Assembly (NCBI RefSeq): GCF_033446685.1
Contig: NZ_JAWQLY010000008.1
Location: 1 to 64,000, forward strand
Direction of reading: 5' to 3'
Length of the DNA stretch: 64,000 bases
DNA from: Modicisalibacter sp033446685
GTDB taxonomy: Bacteria; Pseudomonadota; Gammaproteobacteria; Pseudomonadales; Halomonadaceae
Shown: positions 27,263 to 36,134 of the stretch, one piece after another
How positions within the stretch are numbered: position 1 is the first letter of the stretch
Layout: each line of letters begins with the position of its first letter
Notes under the pieces: generated by a model
Seen by the model: only the letters and a program-made list of their open reading frames with translations
Databases searched by the model: none
What the model was told of the DNA's origin: nothing
Program-made: the position numbers and the translations under genes

Positions 27263-27690
27263 GTTCGTCCAAGGTGCTGGTCCTGCACGGTCCCAATCTC
27301 AACCTGCTGGGTACGCGTCAGCCGGAAATCTACGGCCACGAGACGCTGAACGACATCAACAACCGCCTGTACGAGAAAGCGGCGATGAACGGTTGGGATA
27401 TTCGCTGCCAGCAGAGCAATCACGAGGGCGAGCTGATCGACGCCATCCACGCCGCGCGCACCGACGGCACCGTGCTGATCGTCATCAACCCGGCGGCCTA
27501 CAGCCACACCTCGGTGGCGATTCTCGATGCCCTGAACGCCTTCGACGGCAAGGTCGTGGAGGTCCATCTGTCGAACATCCACAAGCGCGAGGCGTTCCGC
27601 CATCACTCCTACGTCTCGCTGCGCGCCGACGGCATCATCGCCGGGCTGGGCAGCCGCGGCTATCTGCTGGCGCTGGATGCGTTGCTCTGA
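27259..27690 (+). CDS. aroQ: Type II 3-dehydroquinate dehydratase
   Basis: A 143-residue type II dehydroquinase that converts 3-dehydroquinate to 3-dehydroshikimate. Active-site pieces are R20 and Y25 (GTRQPEIYG), NPAAYSHTS and EVHLSNIHKREAFRHHSY. The overlap with the dehydrogenase (ATGA) and linkage to quiC point to a catabolic role in quinate use. Whether another biosynthetic copy exists elsewhere cannot be seen here. A strong terminator follows. Confidence 0.93.
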   Translation: MSSSKVLVLHGPNLNLLGTRQPEIYGHETLNDINNRLYEKAAMNGWDIRCQQSNHEGELIDAIHAARTDGTVLIVINPAAYSHTSVAILDALNAFDGKVVEVHLSNIHKREAFRHHSYVSLRADGIIAGLGSRGYLLALDALL

Positions 27691-27751
27691 TTCACGGCGG
27701 ATACCGCTTTCCTCAACCTCTCGAACCACCTTTCCATTCTCGTTTACTTTT

Positions 27752-27780
27752 ACCGCCACGGCCTGTGCCGTGGCGGTTTT
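27752..27780 (+). terminator. Intrinsic terminator after aroQ
   Basis: A perfect 11-bp stem (ACCGCCACGGC / GCCGTGGCGGT) with a CTGT loop, followed by TTT. It ends the quiC-aroE-aroQ operon and stands back to back with the 3' end of the second nadC. Confidence 0.9.
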
Positions 27781-27789
27781 CGTTCGTCG

Positions 27790-28638
27790 CTAGAGCGACA
27801 GACGCATCGACAGGTCGATCGCCTCGAGATCCTTGGTCAGCGTACCGATCGAGATGTAATCCACGCCGGTCTCGGCGATGCGCGGCAGGCTGGCATGAGT
27901 GATGCCGCCCGAAGCCTCGAGTGCGCAGCGGCCTTCGACGATGCGTACCGCCGTGCACAGGGCATCGGTGTCGAAGTTGTCGAGCATGACCATGTCGGCC
28001 TGGGCCTCGAGGGCCTGCTGGAGTTCGTCGAGATTCTCCACCTCCACTTCGACGGGCTTGCCCGGCGCGAGCCGCCTCGCCATGTCGACGGCCGAAGCGA
28101 TTCCGCCACAGGCCGCGATGTGGTTCTCCTTGATCAGAAAGGCGTCGTACAGGCCCATGCGATGGCTATGGCAGCCTCCGCAGGTCACCGCGTACTTCTG
28201 CGCCAGGCGCAGTCCGGGTAAGGTCTTGCGCGTATCGAGTAGTTTCACCGAGGTGTGCTTGACCATGTCTGCGTAGCGCCGGCTGCGGGTCGCCGTGGCC
28301 GAGAGCGTCTGCAGGAAATTGAGCGCGCTGCGTTCGCCGCTGAGCAGGGCACGGGCCGGGCCGGTCAGTTGGCAGAGCCGCTCATCCGGAGCGACGCGAT
28401 CGCCATCGCTGACGCGCCAATCGAGGGTGACGCTCGGGTCGAGGCGCTTGAAAACGGCCTCGACCCAGGCGGTACCGCACACCACGGCGTTCTCCTTTGC
28501 CGTGATATGGGCTTGCGCCCGGCTCTGTAACGGGACGAGCTGGGCGGTGATGTCGCCTGTGCCTAGATCCTCGGCGAGCGCTGCCGTCACGTTGGCCTGC
28601 CTGTCGCGTTCGAGTCGTGCCTTGTCGAGGGTATGCAT
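27790..28638 (-). CDS. nadC: Nicotinate-nucleotide pyrophosphorylase paralogue (NadC copy 2)
   Basis: A 282-residue NadC paralogue with long blocks identical to copy 1 (DTRKTLPGLRLAQKYAV, FLIKENHIAACGG). In the quinolinate-binding segment it reads CGGCHSHRMGL: S158 replaces the asparagine that precedes the His-Arg pair in copy 1 and in E. coli NadC. The start at 28638 has CGGAG upstream. It is the last gene of a DMT transporter-nadC pair, between the quinate and phthalate modules. Phthalate is a known competitive analogue of quinolinate, so a phthalate-tolerant isozyme is a reasonable hypothesis. Enzyme family is secure; special role is inference. Confidence 0.9.
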   Translation of the reverse strand: MHTLDKARLERDRQANVTAALAEDLGTGDITAQLVPLQSRAQAHITAKENAVVCGTAWVEAVFKRLDPSVTLDWRVSDGDRVAPDERLCQLTGPARALLSGERSALNFLQTLSATATRSRRYADMVKHTSVKLLDTRKTLPGLRLAQKYAVTCGGCHSHRMGLYDAFLIKENHIAACGGIASAVDMARRLAPGKPVEVEVENLDELQQALEAQADMVMLDNFDTDALCTAVRIVEGRCALEASGGITHASLPRIAETGVDYISIGTLTKDLEAIDLSMRLSL

Positions 28639-28665
28639 GTTCACTCCGAATCGGGGGGTGGCTGG

Positions 28666-29562
28666 CTACGCCAGGCCGAAGAAAATCACGATATTGACGC
28701 CGAGCACCGTGGTCAGCGTGCCGAAGACCACCCAGCGGTTGACGATCTCCGTGTCGCGCAAGAAGGCACAGGAGGCCAACAGCACGAAAAGCGGCGTGGT
28801 GGCCGCCAAGGGCGCGACGATGGTCAGGCTGCCGTGCTGCAGCGCAAGGTAGAGAAACACCGGGCCGAGGCTTGAGAAGACCCCCGCCAGCATGAAGAAG
28901 CCAAACTCCCGACGGGAGCAGCGGATGGCGCTGCGAACACCGCCGAGCAGGTAGAGCGAGGCAAACAGCCAGGAGGCGGTGGTGGTCACGGCGGAGGCGG
29001 TTACCGCATCGGTACCGGCGTCGATACCGACCTTGCGAAACACCACGGACACGCCATAGGAGAACGAGGCCGCCAGCGGGAAGAGTAGGTTAAGGCGCGA
29101 AACCTCGCCGGAACCGGACTCCTGGCTGCCGCCACTCTGTGCGCTGACGAGGAGGCTGCCCAGTAGCACCAGGCCGGCCCCGAGCAGTCCCGGCAGCGTC
29201 GCCGATGCATCGAGAAAGAGCATGGCCAGGGCGATCGATACGACCGGGTGGGTCAGCGTCAGCGGCGTGGTGATGCTGGCGCCCAGCCGTGCCATGCCCT
29301 GGAACTGGAACAGGCGTCCCAGCAGCGGCGCGAACAGGCCGGCCATCATGAAGAAGCGCCATTCCCTCCAATCGCCGAACTGCCATCCTTTCGTCAGCAG
29401 GCTCCAGCTCCACAACAGCGCCACATTGACCGATAGCGTGAGCCATAGCGCGGTGAACGAGGAGGCCGCGCCGACACCGATCCTTATCAGCAGGAAGGTG
29501 ATCGCGAACATCAGCGCGGAGAGCAGCGCCAGGGCGATGGCGGCGATGTCGATCTCTCCCAT
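28666..29562 (-). CDS. EamA/DMT-family transporter
   Basis: A 299-residue protein with ten hydrophobic segments in two five-helix EamA repeats (about residues 6-140 and 160-299). The family includes exporters and importers of amino acids, nucleobases and other small metabolites; no substrate is visible. The ATG at 29562 is chosen over a TTG one codon earlier. It is separated from the upstream TRAP genes by a good terminator and is followed by nadC copy 2 after 27 bases, so the two are likely co-transcribed. Confidence 0.85.
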   Translation of the reverse strand: MGEIDIAAIALALLSALMFAITFLLIRIGVGAASSFTALWLTLSVNVALLWSWSLLTKGWQFGDWREWRFFMMAGLFAPLLGRLFQFQGMARLGASITTPLTLTHPVVSIALAMLFLDASATLPGLLGAGLVLLGSLLVSAQSGGSQESGSGEVSRLNLLFPLAASFSYGVSVVFRKVGIDAGTDAVTASAVTTTASWLFASLYLLGGVRSAIRCSRREFGFFMLAGVFSSLGPVFLYLALQHGSLTIVAPLAATTPLFVLLASCAFLRDTEIVNRWVVFGTLTTVLGVNIVIFFGLA

Positions 29563-29598
29563 CAAGCCGTTGTCCTCGTTTGGGCATTATGGCGGCCG

Positions 29599-29639
29599 AA
29601 AAAAAGCAGTACCGGCGGGCCCGTAGGGGCCGGTACTGC
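29599..29639 (-). terminator. Intrinsic terminator after the TAXI-TRAP permease
   Basis: An 11-bp perfect stem (GCAGTACCGGC / GCCGGTACTGC), followed on the minus strand by seven T residues (A7 at 29599-29605). It closes the pht3-pht5-TAXI TRAP operon. Confidence 0.92.
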
Positions 29640-29657
29640 CGTATCGCGCGCCTGGAC

Positions 29658-31574
29658 TTACGCTGCCGGTAGGTTGTGGCCGTTGGGCCGCAGGTGGGGG
29701 GAGGCCACGATGGCGATCGCTACGCAGACTATGGCGGCGGCAACCGCCCACCAACTGGGGGTGATGAACAACAGGCCGGCAATGCCGAAGCCGATTCTCG
29801 GCAGGGCGGCCAGACGCTGGCGCCAATAGCCTTCCACGGCGATGCTGAGGAACAGCACGCCGACGATGGCGGTGGCGCATGAGACGACGATATCGGTCCA
29901 GCCTCCCTCGAGCAGCAATCCCTCGCCATAGACGAAGGCGAACGGCACGATGAAAGCGGTGACCGCGAGTTTTACGGCGCCGAGCGCGATTTCCAGCGGC
30001 TTGGCATCGGCGATCGCCGATGCGGCGAAGGCCGCTACCGCCACCGGTGGTGTCATCGCCGAGAGCACCGCGAAATAGAGGATGAACATATTGGTCTGCA
30101 GGGTACTGAAATCCATGGCCGTGAGCGTGGGGCCGACCAGCACCGCGGCGAGAATGAACGCCGATGGCGTCGGCATGCCCATGCCGAGGATGATGGCCAG
30201 CACCGCCGAGATGACCAGGGCCAGAAAGGCGCTGTTGCCCGCCAGCAGGAAAACCAGGTCGGCGAACTTGCTGCCCAGGCCGGTCATCGATATGCCACCT
30301 ATGACCAAGCCCGCTGCGGCGCAGGCGGCGACTACCGACACCATGCGTAGCGTCGTCACCGCCAGGGCGTCCCAGATCGCCCTGGGACCCATGCGGGTCG
30401 AGCTGCGTACCGCCGATACCATCAGCACTACTGCCGTGGCGACGGCCGCAACGTAGGTCGGCGAATATCCCATGAGCAGGGCCATCGACAAGGCCGCCAG
30501 AGGCAGGATGAAGAGCCCGCCGTTCTTGAGCGTTTTGCCCAGCGGCGCCGTTTCCTCCTTGGATAGCCCGCGCAGTCCCAGTTTCTGCGAACGCAGATGC
30601 ACCTGGGTGTAGACGCAGAGGTAGTAGAGCAGGGCGGGTACCAAGCCGGCGATGGCGATATCGCGATATTCGATGCCGGTGTACTCGGCCATGATGAAGG
30701 CCGCCGATCCCATGACCGGCGGCAGCAGGCTACCGCCGGTGGACGCCGCGACCTCGACGCTGCCGGATAACGGTTTGCTGTAGCCGAGACGCTGCATGAT
30801 GGGAATCGTCACCGAGCCAGTGGTGACGACGTCCGAGGTGGGGCTACCCGACATGGTGCCGTATAGGCCCGAGGAAATGACGGCGATCTTGGCCGGGCCG
30901 CCCACCCGCTGGCCGGCGATCGCCGACGAAAGGTCGTAGAAGAAGTCAGCGCCGCCGGCCTTGGCCAGAAAGGTGCCGAACATGACGAACAGGAAGGCGT
31001 AAGTTGCGGCGACCCGTAGCGGTACCCCGAACAGGCCGTCCGAGGTGAACATCATGATGTCGAGGAAGTGGTTGTAGCTCACCTCGCGGAAGCCGAGGGC
31101 CCCGGGCAAGGAATGTCCCAGCAGGTTGTAGGCCACGAAGACCAGCACGACGCTGGTCAGGCCGAAGCCCACGGTACGTCGTGTCGCCTCGATGGTCAGT
31201 ACAAGCAGCACGCTGGCCGCGATCAGGTCGGGCATCTCCAGCGGGAACAGGAGCGTGATGCGCTCGGCGATCCGCTCGCTTTCCATGAAGAAATAGATCC
31301 CCGCGGCGATGCTGGCTGCGACGAACAGCCAATCGAGCATGCTGGGGCGATCCACGCGCGCCCCGGGGCCGGCGCTCACCGTGAGAAAGAGCAAGGCCAG
31401 CATGGCGGACAGGAACACCACGGTCATGACGTACAGATCGATGTACACCACCGTGGTGGTGTACACGACGGCCAGGGCCACCAGGGCGGCGCATCCGTGC
31501 ACCGCCATGCCCAGCTTGCCCGTGAGAGGCCGCTTGGTGCCGGTCCCCAACAGAGTCGCTAGTTTTGAATTCAT
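29658..31574 (-). CDS. TRAP transporter fused permease (4TM/12TM, TAXI type)
   Basis: A 638-residue permease in which the small (DctQ-like, four TM, ~1-130) and large (DctM-like, ~12 TM) TRAP subunits are fused, the form that pairs with TAXI binding proteins. Signatures include VAASTGGSLLPPVMGSAAFIMAEYTG and GMGMPTPSAFILAA. The start has AGAGG upstream. It follows the TAXI binding protein by 33 bases and lies downstream of pht3 and pht5, so phthalate or a similar dicarboxylate is the likely cargo (inference). Confidence 0.92.
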   Translation of the reverse strand: MNSKLATLLGTGTKRPLTGKLGMAVHGCAALVALAVVYTTTVVYIDLYVMTVVFLSAMLALLFLTVSAGPGARVDRPSMLDWLFVAASIAAGIYFFMESERIAERITLLFPLEMPDLIAASVLLVLTIEATRRTVGFGLTSVVLVFVAYNLLGHSLPGALGFREVSYNHFLDIMMFTSDGLFGVPLRVAATYAFLFVMFGTFLAKAGGADFFYDLSSAIAGQRVGGPAKIAVISSGLYGTMSGSPTSDVVTTGSVTIPIMQRLGYSKPLSGSVEVAASTGGSLLPPVMGSAAFIMAEYTGIEYRDIAIAGLVPALLYYLCVYTQVHLRSQKLGLRGLSKEETAPLGKTLKNGGLFILPLAALSMALLMGYSPTYVAAVATAVVLMVSAVRSSTRMGPRAIWDALAVTTLRMVSVVAACAAAGLVIGGISMTGLGSKFADLVFLLAGNSAFLALVISAVLAIILGMGMPTPSAFILAAVLVGPTLTAMDFSTLQTNMFILYFAVLSAMTPPVAVAAFAASAIADAKPLEIALGAVKLAVTAFIVPFAFVYGEGLLLEGGWTDIVVSCATAIVGVLFLSIAVEGYWRQRLAALPRIGFGIAGLLFITPSWWAVAAAIVCVAIAIVASPHLRPNGHNLPAA

Positions 31575-31607
31575 CGAAGGAACCTCTTGGCAACGATGCT
31601 CTACCGG

Positions 31608-32609
31608 TTAACGAAGACCCGCTTCTTTCAGGTAACGCAAGGCTCCATCGTGATAGGGAATGACTTCGACCGAGGCCATGATTTCGGGAGTCAGGCTCTT
31701 CATCGCCGGATGCACGTTGGCAATCTTCTCGTAGTTCTCGTATAGCGCCTTGGTCAGGTTGTAGGCGGTCTCGTCCTTCATGTCGCTGCGAACGGCGAGG
31801 GCGGCGCTGATCGACACCGTCGGCGTATCGTTGGGCGCCCATTCGTAGGCCCCGCCGGGGATGACGAAGGGCTGGGTGCCGGTCTTCGCGGTGACCGTGC
31901 TGATGGTCTCTTCGGATATGGGCAGTAGCGACAGATCGACACTGCCGCCGGCTTGCATGATCGAGCTCTGGCGCACGAACAGGCTGTTGAGGAACATGTC
32001 GATGCGCCGGTCCTGAATCAGGCTCGACTGCTCGCCGGACGCGGCGTAGATGATCTTTCCGCCCCAGCTTTCGACTTCCTCGGGGCTTGCGCCGATTGCG
32101 TCCAGCATGGCTACGGCGACGCTCGAGGCGATGTTGCCGCGCTTGTTGATGGCGATCGTGATGGGCGGCTTGACCTCGGCGATGTCCGCGAAGGTCTCGA
32201 TGCCGTGCTCCTTGGCGAACTCCTCGCGGATGAATGCCTGCATCGGCGCCCAGGTATAGAGATAGGAAAGTACCCGGATGTCGTCCTTGGCCGGCTCGCG
32301 AAATGGCGCCTCGCCGTCACGCGCCAGTTGCAATACCGCGTCCTCGATGATCGCCAGGCTGGCGTCGCCGCGCTGCAATACCGCGACGTTGGCGATGCCG
32401 CCGCCCGAGGTCTGATAGGTCACGGTGGAACCGGGATACTCCGCCTTGAGCGCGGAATCGAGTCCGGCGCCGAGCAGCGACCACAGCCCGCCCGGCGAAG
32501 CGCCGGCCACCGTCAGGTTGTAGCTTTCGGCGGCGGGGGCTGTATTCATCATCAGGCCGGGGGCGACGAAAGCGGCGGCCAGTAGGGTCTTGCGGATTGA
32601 TACTTTCAT
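31608..32609 (-). CDS. TAXI-family TRAP transporter solute-binding protein
   Basis: A 333-residue periplasmic binding protein with a signal peptide ending in TAPAAES. The TAXI-family features LTVAGASPGGLWSLLGAGLDSAL and YQTSGGGIANVAVLQRGDASLAI are present. The start at 32609 follows AAGGTGAAG; an extension to 32675 is a low-complexity Thr-rich stretch without support. It is paired with the fused permease and, by operon position, is a candidate phthalate-binding protein. Confidence 0.9.
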   Translation of the reverse strand: MKVSIRKTLLAAAFVAPGLMMNTAPAAESYNLTVAGASPGGLWSLLGAGLDSALKAEYPGSTVTYQTSGGGIANVAVLQRGDASLAIIEDAVLQLARDGEAPFREPAKDDIRVLSYLYTWAPMQAFIREEFAKEHGIETFADIAEVKPPITIAINKRGNIASSVAVAMLDAIGASPEEVESWGGKIIYAASGEQSSLIQDRRIDMFLNSLFVRQSSIMQAGGSVDLSLLPISEETISTVTAKTGTQPFVIPGGAYEWAPNDTPTVSISAALAVRSDMKDETAYNLTKALYENYEKIANVHPAMKSLTPEIMASVEVIPYHDGALRYLKEAGLR

Positions 32610-32689
32610 CTCTTCACCTTTTATTGTTGAGCCGGTCTTGCATCTTTTGGACGTTGTTGTTGTGTTGCTTGCCACTGACTCTGCAGGGG

Positions 32690-33682
32690 TCAGATCTTGA
32701 AGCTCTCCAGCGTGGCGGGGTGAAAGAGCTCCTCGGGAGCCAGCGGCCGGCAGGACAAGCCTTCCGCGTGGTGCTGCTTGAGAAACCGCTCCAAGGTGCG
32801 CCGATTGGGCTCGAAACCGTACGACCAGAAGTCATCGCCCATCAGCTTTCGCGCGGCCTGGAGCTGATCCTCGACGAAGGGCAGGGTCACCTTCGTGGCG
32901 GCAGTGTCGCTGAGCTTGGCCAGGGCCAGCGCCTTGGATTGCTCGAAGGCCTTGTAGACGGAAAACGGCAACCAGGGGTGTCGCTCGACCAGGGTCTTGC
33001 GGATACCCAGCAGATGCATGATCGGGAAGATGCCGGTGCGTCGGTACCAGTCGGACGCTGCCTGCTGCGGATCGGCATAGAGATAGCCGACGTGTGGGTG
33101 CCCGCGATCGAAGCAGGAGGGCGCGCGCGGCCCCATCACCGCGTCCAGCTCGCCCGAGGCCAGCATGCCCGAGAGGGTCTCGCCCGAGGGTATGTTTTCC
33201 ACATGGACGCCCTCGGGCAGGTCGAGAGCGATCTTCTCGACCCGTCCCGGCTGCTCGTAGCCGCCACGCAGCCAGGTGACGTCGCTAGCTTTGAGGCCAT
33301 GGTCCTCCTCGAGAAACAGCCGCGCCCAGACATTGGCGGTGAGCTGGTATTCAGGCACGCCGATGCGCTTGCCGCGTAGGTCGGCGGGGGTCTCGATGCC
33401 GCGGTCGGTGCGGATGTAGATCGAGGTGTGGCGGAAGGCGCGCGAGGGAAACACCGGCACGCCCACATAGGGGCAGTTGTCCGCGGCGGTCTTCACCGTG
33501 AAGCTGCTCAGCGATAGCTCGGTAATGTCGAAATCGGCATGGCGGAAGGCACGGAAGAATATCTCCTCGGGGTCGTGCAGCATGAACACCGGGTTCACGC
33601 CGTCGATCTGCACCTCGCCATCGATCAGGGGGCGCATGCGATCGTAGTTGCCCACGGCAATGGAGAGCTCTAGCTTGTTCAT
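32690..33682 (-). CDS. pht5: 4,5-dihydroxyphthalate decarboxylase (Pht5-type)
   Basis: A 330-residue protein that closely follows Pht5 of Pseudomonas putida, which decarboxylates 4,5-dihydroxyphthalate to protocatechuate. It has a periplasmic-binding-protein-like fold without a signal peptide, so it is cytosolic. Recognisable blocks are LSIAVGNYDRMRPLIDGEV, FPSRAFRHTSIYIRTDRG, KRIGVPEYQLTANVWAR and GPRAPSCF. It follows pht3 by 63 bases and precedes the TAXI transporter genes. This enzyme joins phthalate breakdown to the pca pathway. Confidence 0.92.
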   Translation of the reverse strand: MNKLELSIAVGNYDRMRPLIDGEVQIDGVNPVFMLHDPEEIFFRAFRHADFDITELSLSSFTVKTAADNCPYVGVPVFPSRAFRHTSIYIRTDRGIETPADLRGKRIGVPEYQLTANVWARLFLEEDHGLKASDVTWLRGGYEQPGRVEKIALDLPEGVHVENIPSGETLSGMLASGELDAVMGPRAPSCFDRGHPHVGYLYADPQQAASDWYRRTGIFPIMHLLGIRKTLVERHPWLPFSVYKAFEQSKALALAKLSDTAATKVTLPFVEDQLQAARKLMGDDFWSYGFEPNRRTLERFLKQHHAEGLSCRPLAPEELFHPATLESFKI

Positions 33683-33745
33683 CGGCGGTCCTGAGTCATT
33701 GTTTATTGTCTTGTGGCCACTTATTTCCTGCGGCTACGCAAACAG

Positions 33746-35059
33746 TCACCGAGTCTCGGTGTCCGTCTCGGTCGTGTAGAGCTCGGCTTCCTCGGGAGCG
33801 GTGCCCAATTGCCGCCAGTCGGTCTCCTTGGGCACAACGCCCTGGAAGGATTTGAGCTTGTAATGGGGAATGCGCGGCTCGCTGGTGCCGATCGCCGGGC
33901 CACCCTGCTGCATGGTCTTGGCGGCCTGGACCATCTGGCGGCGGAACTCGACGATGGCCAGGTCGCTGGCGCCCAGCCGGTCATGGGAGCGGTCGGCTAT
34001 GGGCCCCATGGTTTCCCACATGGCGATGTCCTGGTTGGGGATGCCCCGGATACCCGTGTAGCTGGTGCCGAGCTGCATGATCCGTCGATCCTGCCAGTAG
34101 TTGTTCTCGCGCGTGCGGAACTTGCGGAAGCGGGCGTCGAGGTCGATACCGATCTGCGTGCCGAGGAACTTGCGCCAGGACTCGGTATCCGGCGTCGTGG
34201 CCTCATCGCCCCAGGCGATGAAATGGAATGCGGTATGCGTATCGTCGATGGGCACGTGCAGAATCGCGATGTCGTAGAGATTGTTTGGCGGGATCTGCAC
34301 GGTATAGGGCGCGATGAACAGTGTCGTGCGCACGTAGTCGTGGGTCTTGGCATCGGTGATCGGCCGGCGCAGCGCGGCGTAGCGAAAGCCAAAGCGGGTC
34401 TTCTGCAACTGCAGGCGTGGCGCCTTGTCCGTCGAGGGGCGCAGCCAGAGCTTGTCGTTGGCCTCGGCACCGCCGATGCGCGCCGGCACCATGTCGGTGG
34501 AGTGCAGCGACGAGGAGTGCGCCGAGTCGATGGCGCCTTCGAGGATCTGCGCCCAGTTGCAGTCGATGATCACCTTTGAGATCGATATCTTGGTTTCCGG
34601 CGTCGGCTGAAAGACCGGTGCCGTGAATTCCGGCTGCTCGTCGGCGGGCCCCATGTAGACCCAGACGAACCCGGCCTCCTCGTGGGTCGGATAGGCCTTG
34701 TGCTTGACCTTCTCGACCATCTTCGATTCCGCGGGCTCGGAAGCCATTTCGAGGACATTGCCCTCTACGTCCATTTTCCAGCCGTGATACAGACAACGCA
34801 GGCCACATTCCTCATTGCGTCCCAGCACCAGCGACGCGCGACGGTGCGGGCACATTTCGTCCAGCACCCCGACACGGCCATCGGTATCCCGGAATGCCAC
34901 CAGATCTTCACCCAGCAGGCGCACCCTGATCGGGTCGCCGTCCGGTTCCGCGACCTCCTCTGTGAGGCACGCGGGCAGCCAGTGGCGGCGCATGATCTGC
35001 CCCATCGGGGCATCACCTTCGACAAGACAGAGGAGCTCGTTTTCTTGTTGAGTCAACAT
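33746..35059 (-). CDS. pht3: Phthalate 4,5-dioxygenase, oxygenase component
   Basis: A 437-residue Rieske oxygenase alpha subunit of the Pht3/OphA2 type, which forms cis-4,5-dihydrodiol from phthalate. The Rieske cluster ligands are in CPHRRAS and CLYHGWKMD (about residues 69-95). The mononuclear iron site is marked by DSAHSSSLHS. The reductase partner Pht2 is encoded at 37908-38885 in the other pht operon. A 16-bp palindrome resembling a MarR operator lies 55-70 bases upstream of the start. Confidence 0.93.
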   Translation of the reverse strand: MLTQQENELLCLVEGDAPMGQIMRRHWLPACLTEEVAEPDGDPIRVRLLGEDLVAFRDTDGRVGVLDEMCPHRRASLVLGRNEECGLRCLYHGWKMDVEGNVLEMASEPAESKMVEKVKHKAYPTHEEAGFVWVYMGPADEQPEFTAPVFQPTPETKISISKVIIDCNWAQILEGAIDSAHSSSLHSTDMVPARIGGAEANDKLWLRPSTDKAPRLQLQKTRFGFRYAALRRPITDAKTHDYVRTTLFIAPYTVQIPPNNLYDIAILHVPIDDTHTAFHFIAWGDEATTPDTESWRKFLGTQIGIDLDARFRKFRTRENNYWQDRRIMQLGTSYTGIRGIPNQDIAMWETMGPIADRSHDRLGASDLAIVEFRRQMVQAAKTMQQGGPAIGTSEPRIPHYKLKSFQGVVPKETDWRQLGTAPEEAELYTTETDTETR

Positions 35060-35111
35060 AACCAGAGATCTCCAGATTCATTGGTGCAGCATCTAAGCGT
35101 TGGTCGGCATA

Positions 35112-35130
35112 ATACTTAGATATCTAAGTT
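35112..35130 (-). promoter_or_regulatory. Palindromic operator upstream of pht3 (MarR-type)
   Basis: ACTTAGAT-ATCTAAGT (35114-35129) is a perfect 16-bp palindrome in an AT-rich promoter region ahead of pht3. The same AATACTTAGATAT core occurs upstream of pht2 (38921-38938). MarR dimers usually bind such sites, and a marR gene sits between the two operons. The 282-base gap 35060-35341 otherwise holds the terminator of the upstream operon. Confidence 0.7.
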
Positions 35131-35261
35131 ATAGATCAAAGATAGTCCAAGCGATGGCGATATCAAACACGCCAAAAGTCGTATTTTGACGTCGCGCAGG
35201 AGCGACTTTGGTCTAGAAAAAGGCCCGATGCGTGAACCGCCCGAGGGAGTGTCCAGGCATG

Positions 35262-35286
35262 AAAAATGCCGCCATTGCGACGGCGG
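35262..35286 (-). terminator. Intrinsic terminator after the pht2-pht4-marR-aldolase operon
   Basis: Read on the minus strand: CCGCC stem, 8-base loop, GGCGG, then CATTTTT. A second hairpin (CGATAGGCG / CGCCTATCG, 35301-35324) lies just before it. Together they separate the two phthalate operons. Confidence 0.75.
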
Positions 35287-35341
35287 TTCGGCATGATTGG
35301 CGATAGGCGGCGTAGCGCCTATCGCGAGGTAATGCTGGTGA

Positions 35342-36091
35342 CTACCGGCGGTTGGCCTGAGCGCGCATCTTCCATAGCTGCCACGGCCTTTCCACTTGAC
35401 CTTCGGTCGACTCCATCGCTGTTCTGGCTTCGTCTCGGGTCAAGTATTCGACCGGGCCGAGGCGCAGGGCATCGGCCTGCAGGCGCGCATTCACCTCGAC
35501 GTAGACTGCACGATAGACCGCTCGCTTGAGAGTCGGGCCGGTTACCGTCGCGCCGTGTCCGCGCATCAGCACGACATTGTTATTGCCCAGGGAGTGGGCG
35601 AGCGATTCGCCGAGCGGGGCGCTTCTGATCAGCAGATCCGTCGCCTCGCCGGCTACATCGCGAATCTCGAATATCGGAGCACCCTCGCCGAGAAAGCCGC
35701 TCATGTGACACATCGGCCTCAGCGGAGCCGACTTGACCGCGCTGAACGGCACCACCGAGGGCGAATGGCTGTGAACCACGGCCATGACATCCGGTCGTGC
35801 GCGATAGATCTCCCCATGGATGAAACGTTCGAGATAGACCTTGCGCCCGTCGGCATCGACGGGCGTGCCGTCGAGGTCGAATTCGATGATGTCCTCTGCG
35901 CCGACCAGGCCTGGCGCCATGTTGCGTGCGAGCAGAAAGCGCTCGGGGCGGTCGGGGTGGCGGGCGCTGACGTGGCCGAACGCATCGACAACGCCTTCGT
36001 TGAAGAGAATGTGGTTGGCATGGACCAGGTCCTGCAGAAGCTCGTCGATGTCCGGCGTTCCGGCAACGGCCTGCGGCGTATTGTTGTTCAT
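35342..36091 (-). CDS. Class II aldolase/adducin-family protein, candidate dihydroxyphthalate decarboxylase
   Basis: A 249-residue class II aldolase/adducin-family enzyme. Zinc-binding histidines are seen in VVHSHSPSV and in VLMRGHGATV. Some members of this family cleave aldol substrates, and others (PhtC of actinobacterial phthalate clusters) decarboxylate 3,4-dihydroxyphthalate. Its operon position (pht2-pht4-marR-this gene) suggests a role in phthalate or substituted-phthalate breakdown, in addition to the Pht5-type enzyme. The start has AAGGA upstream. The exact reaction is not proven. Confidence 0.75.
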   Translation of the reverse strand: MNNNTPQAVAGTPDIDELLQDLVHANHILFNEGVVDAFGHVSARHPDRPERFLLARNMAPGLVGAEDIIEFDLDGTPVDADGRKVYLERFIHGEIYRARPDVMAVVHSHSPSVVPFSAVKSAPLRPMCHMSGFLGEGAPIFEIRDVAGEATDLLIRSAPLGESLAHSLGNNNVVLMRGHGATVTGPTLKRAVYRAVYVEVNARLQADALRLGPVEYLTRDEARTAMESTEGQVERPWQLWKMRAQANRR

Positions 36092-36134
36092 CGCATATCC
36101 TTGGCTGGGTATGGGGTTTCGTCTGGTGGGTGCG

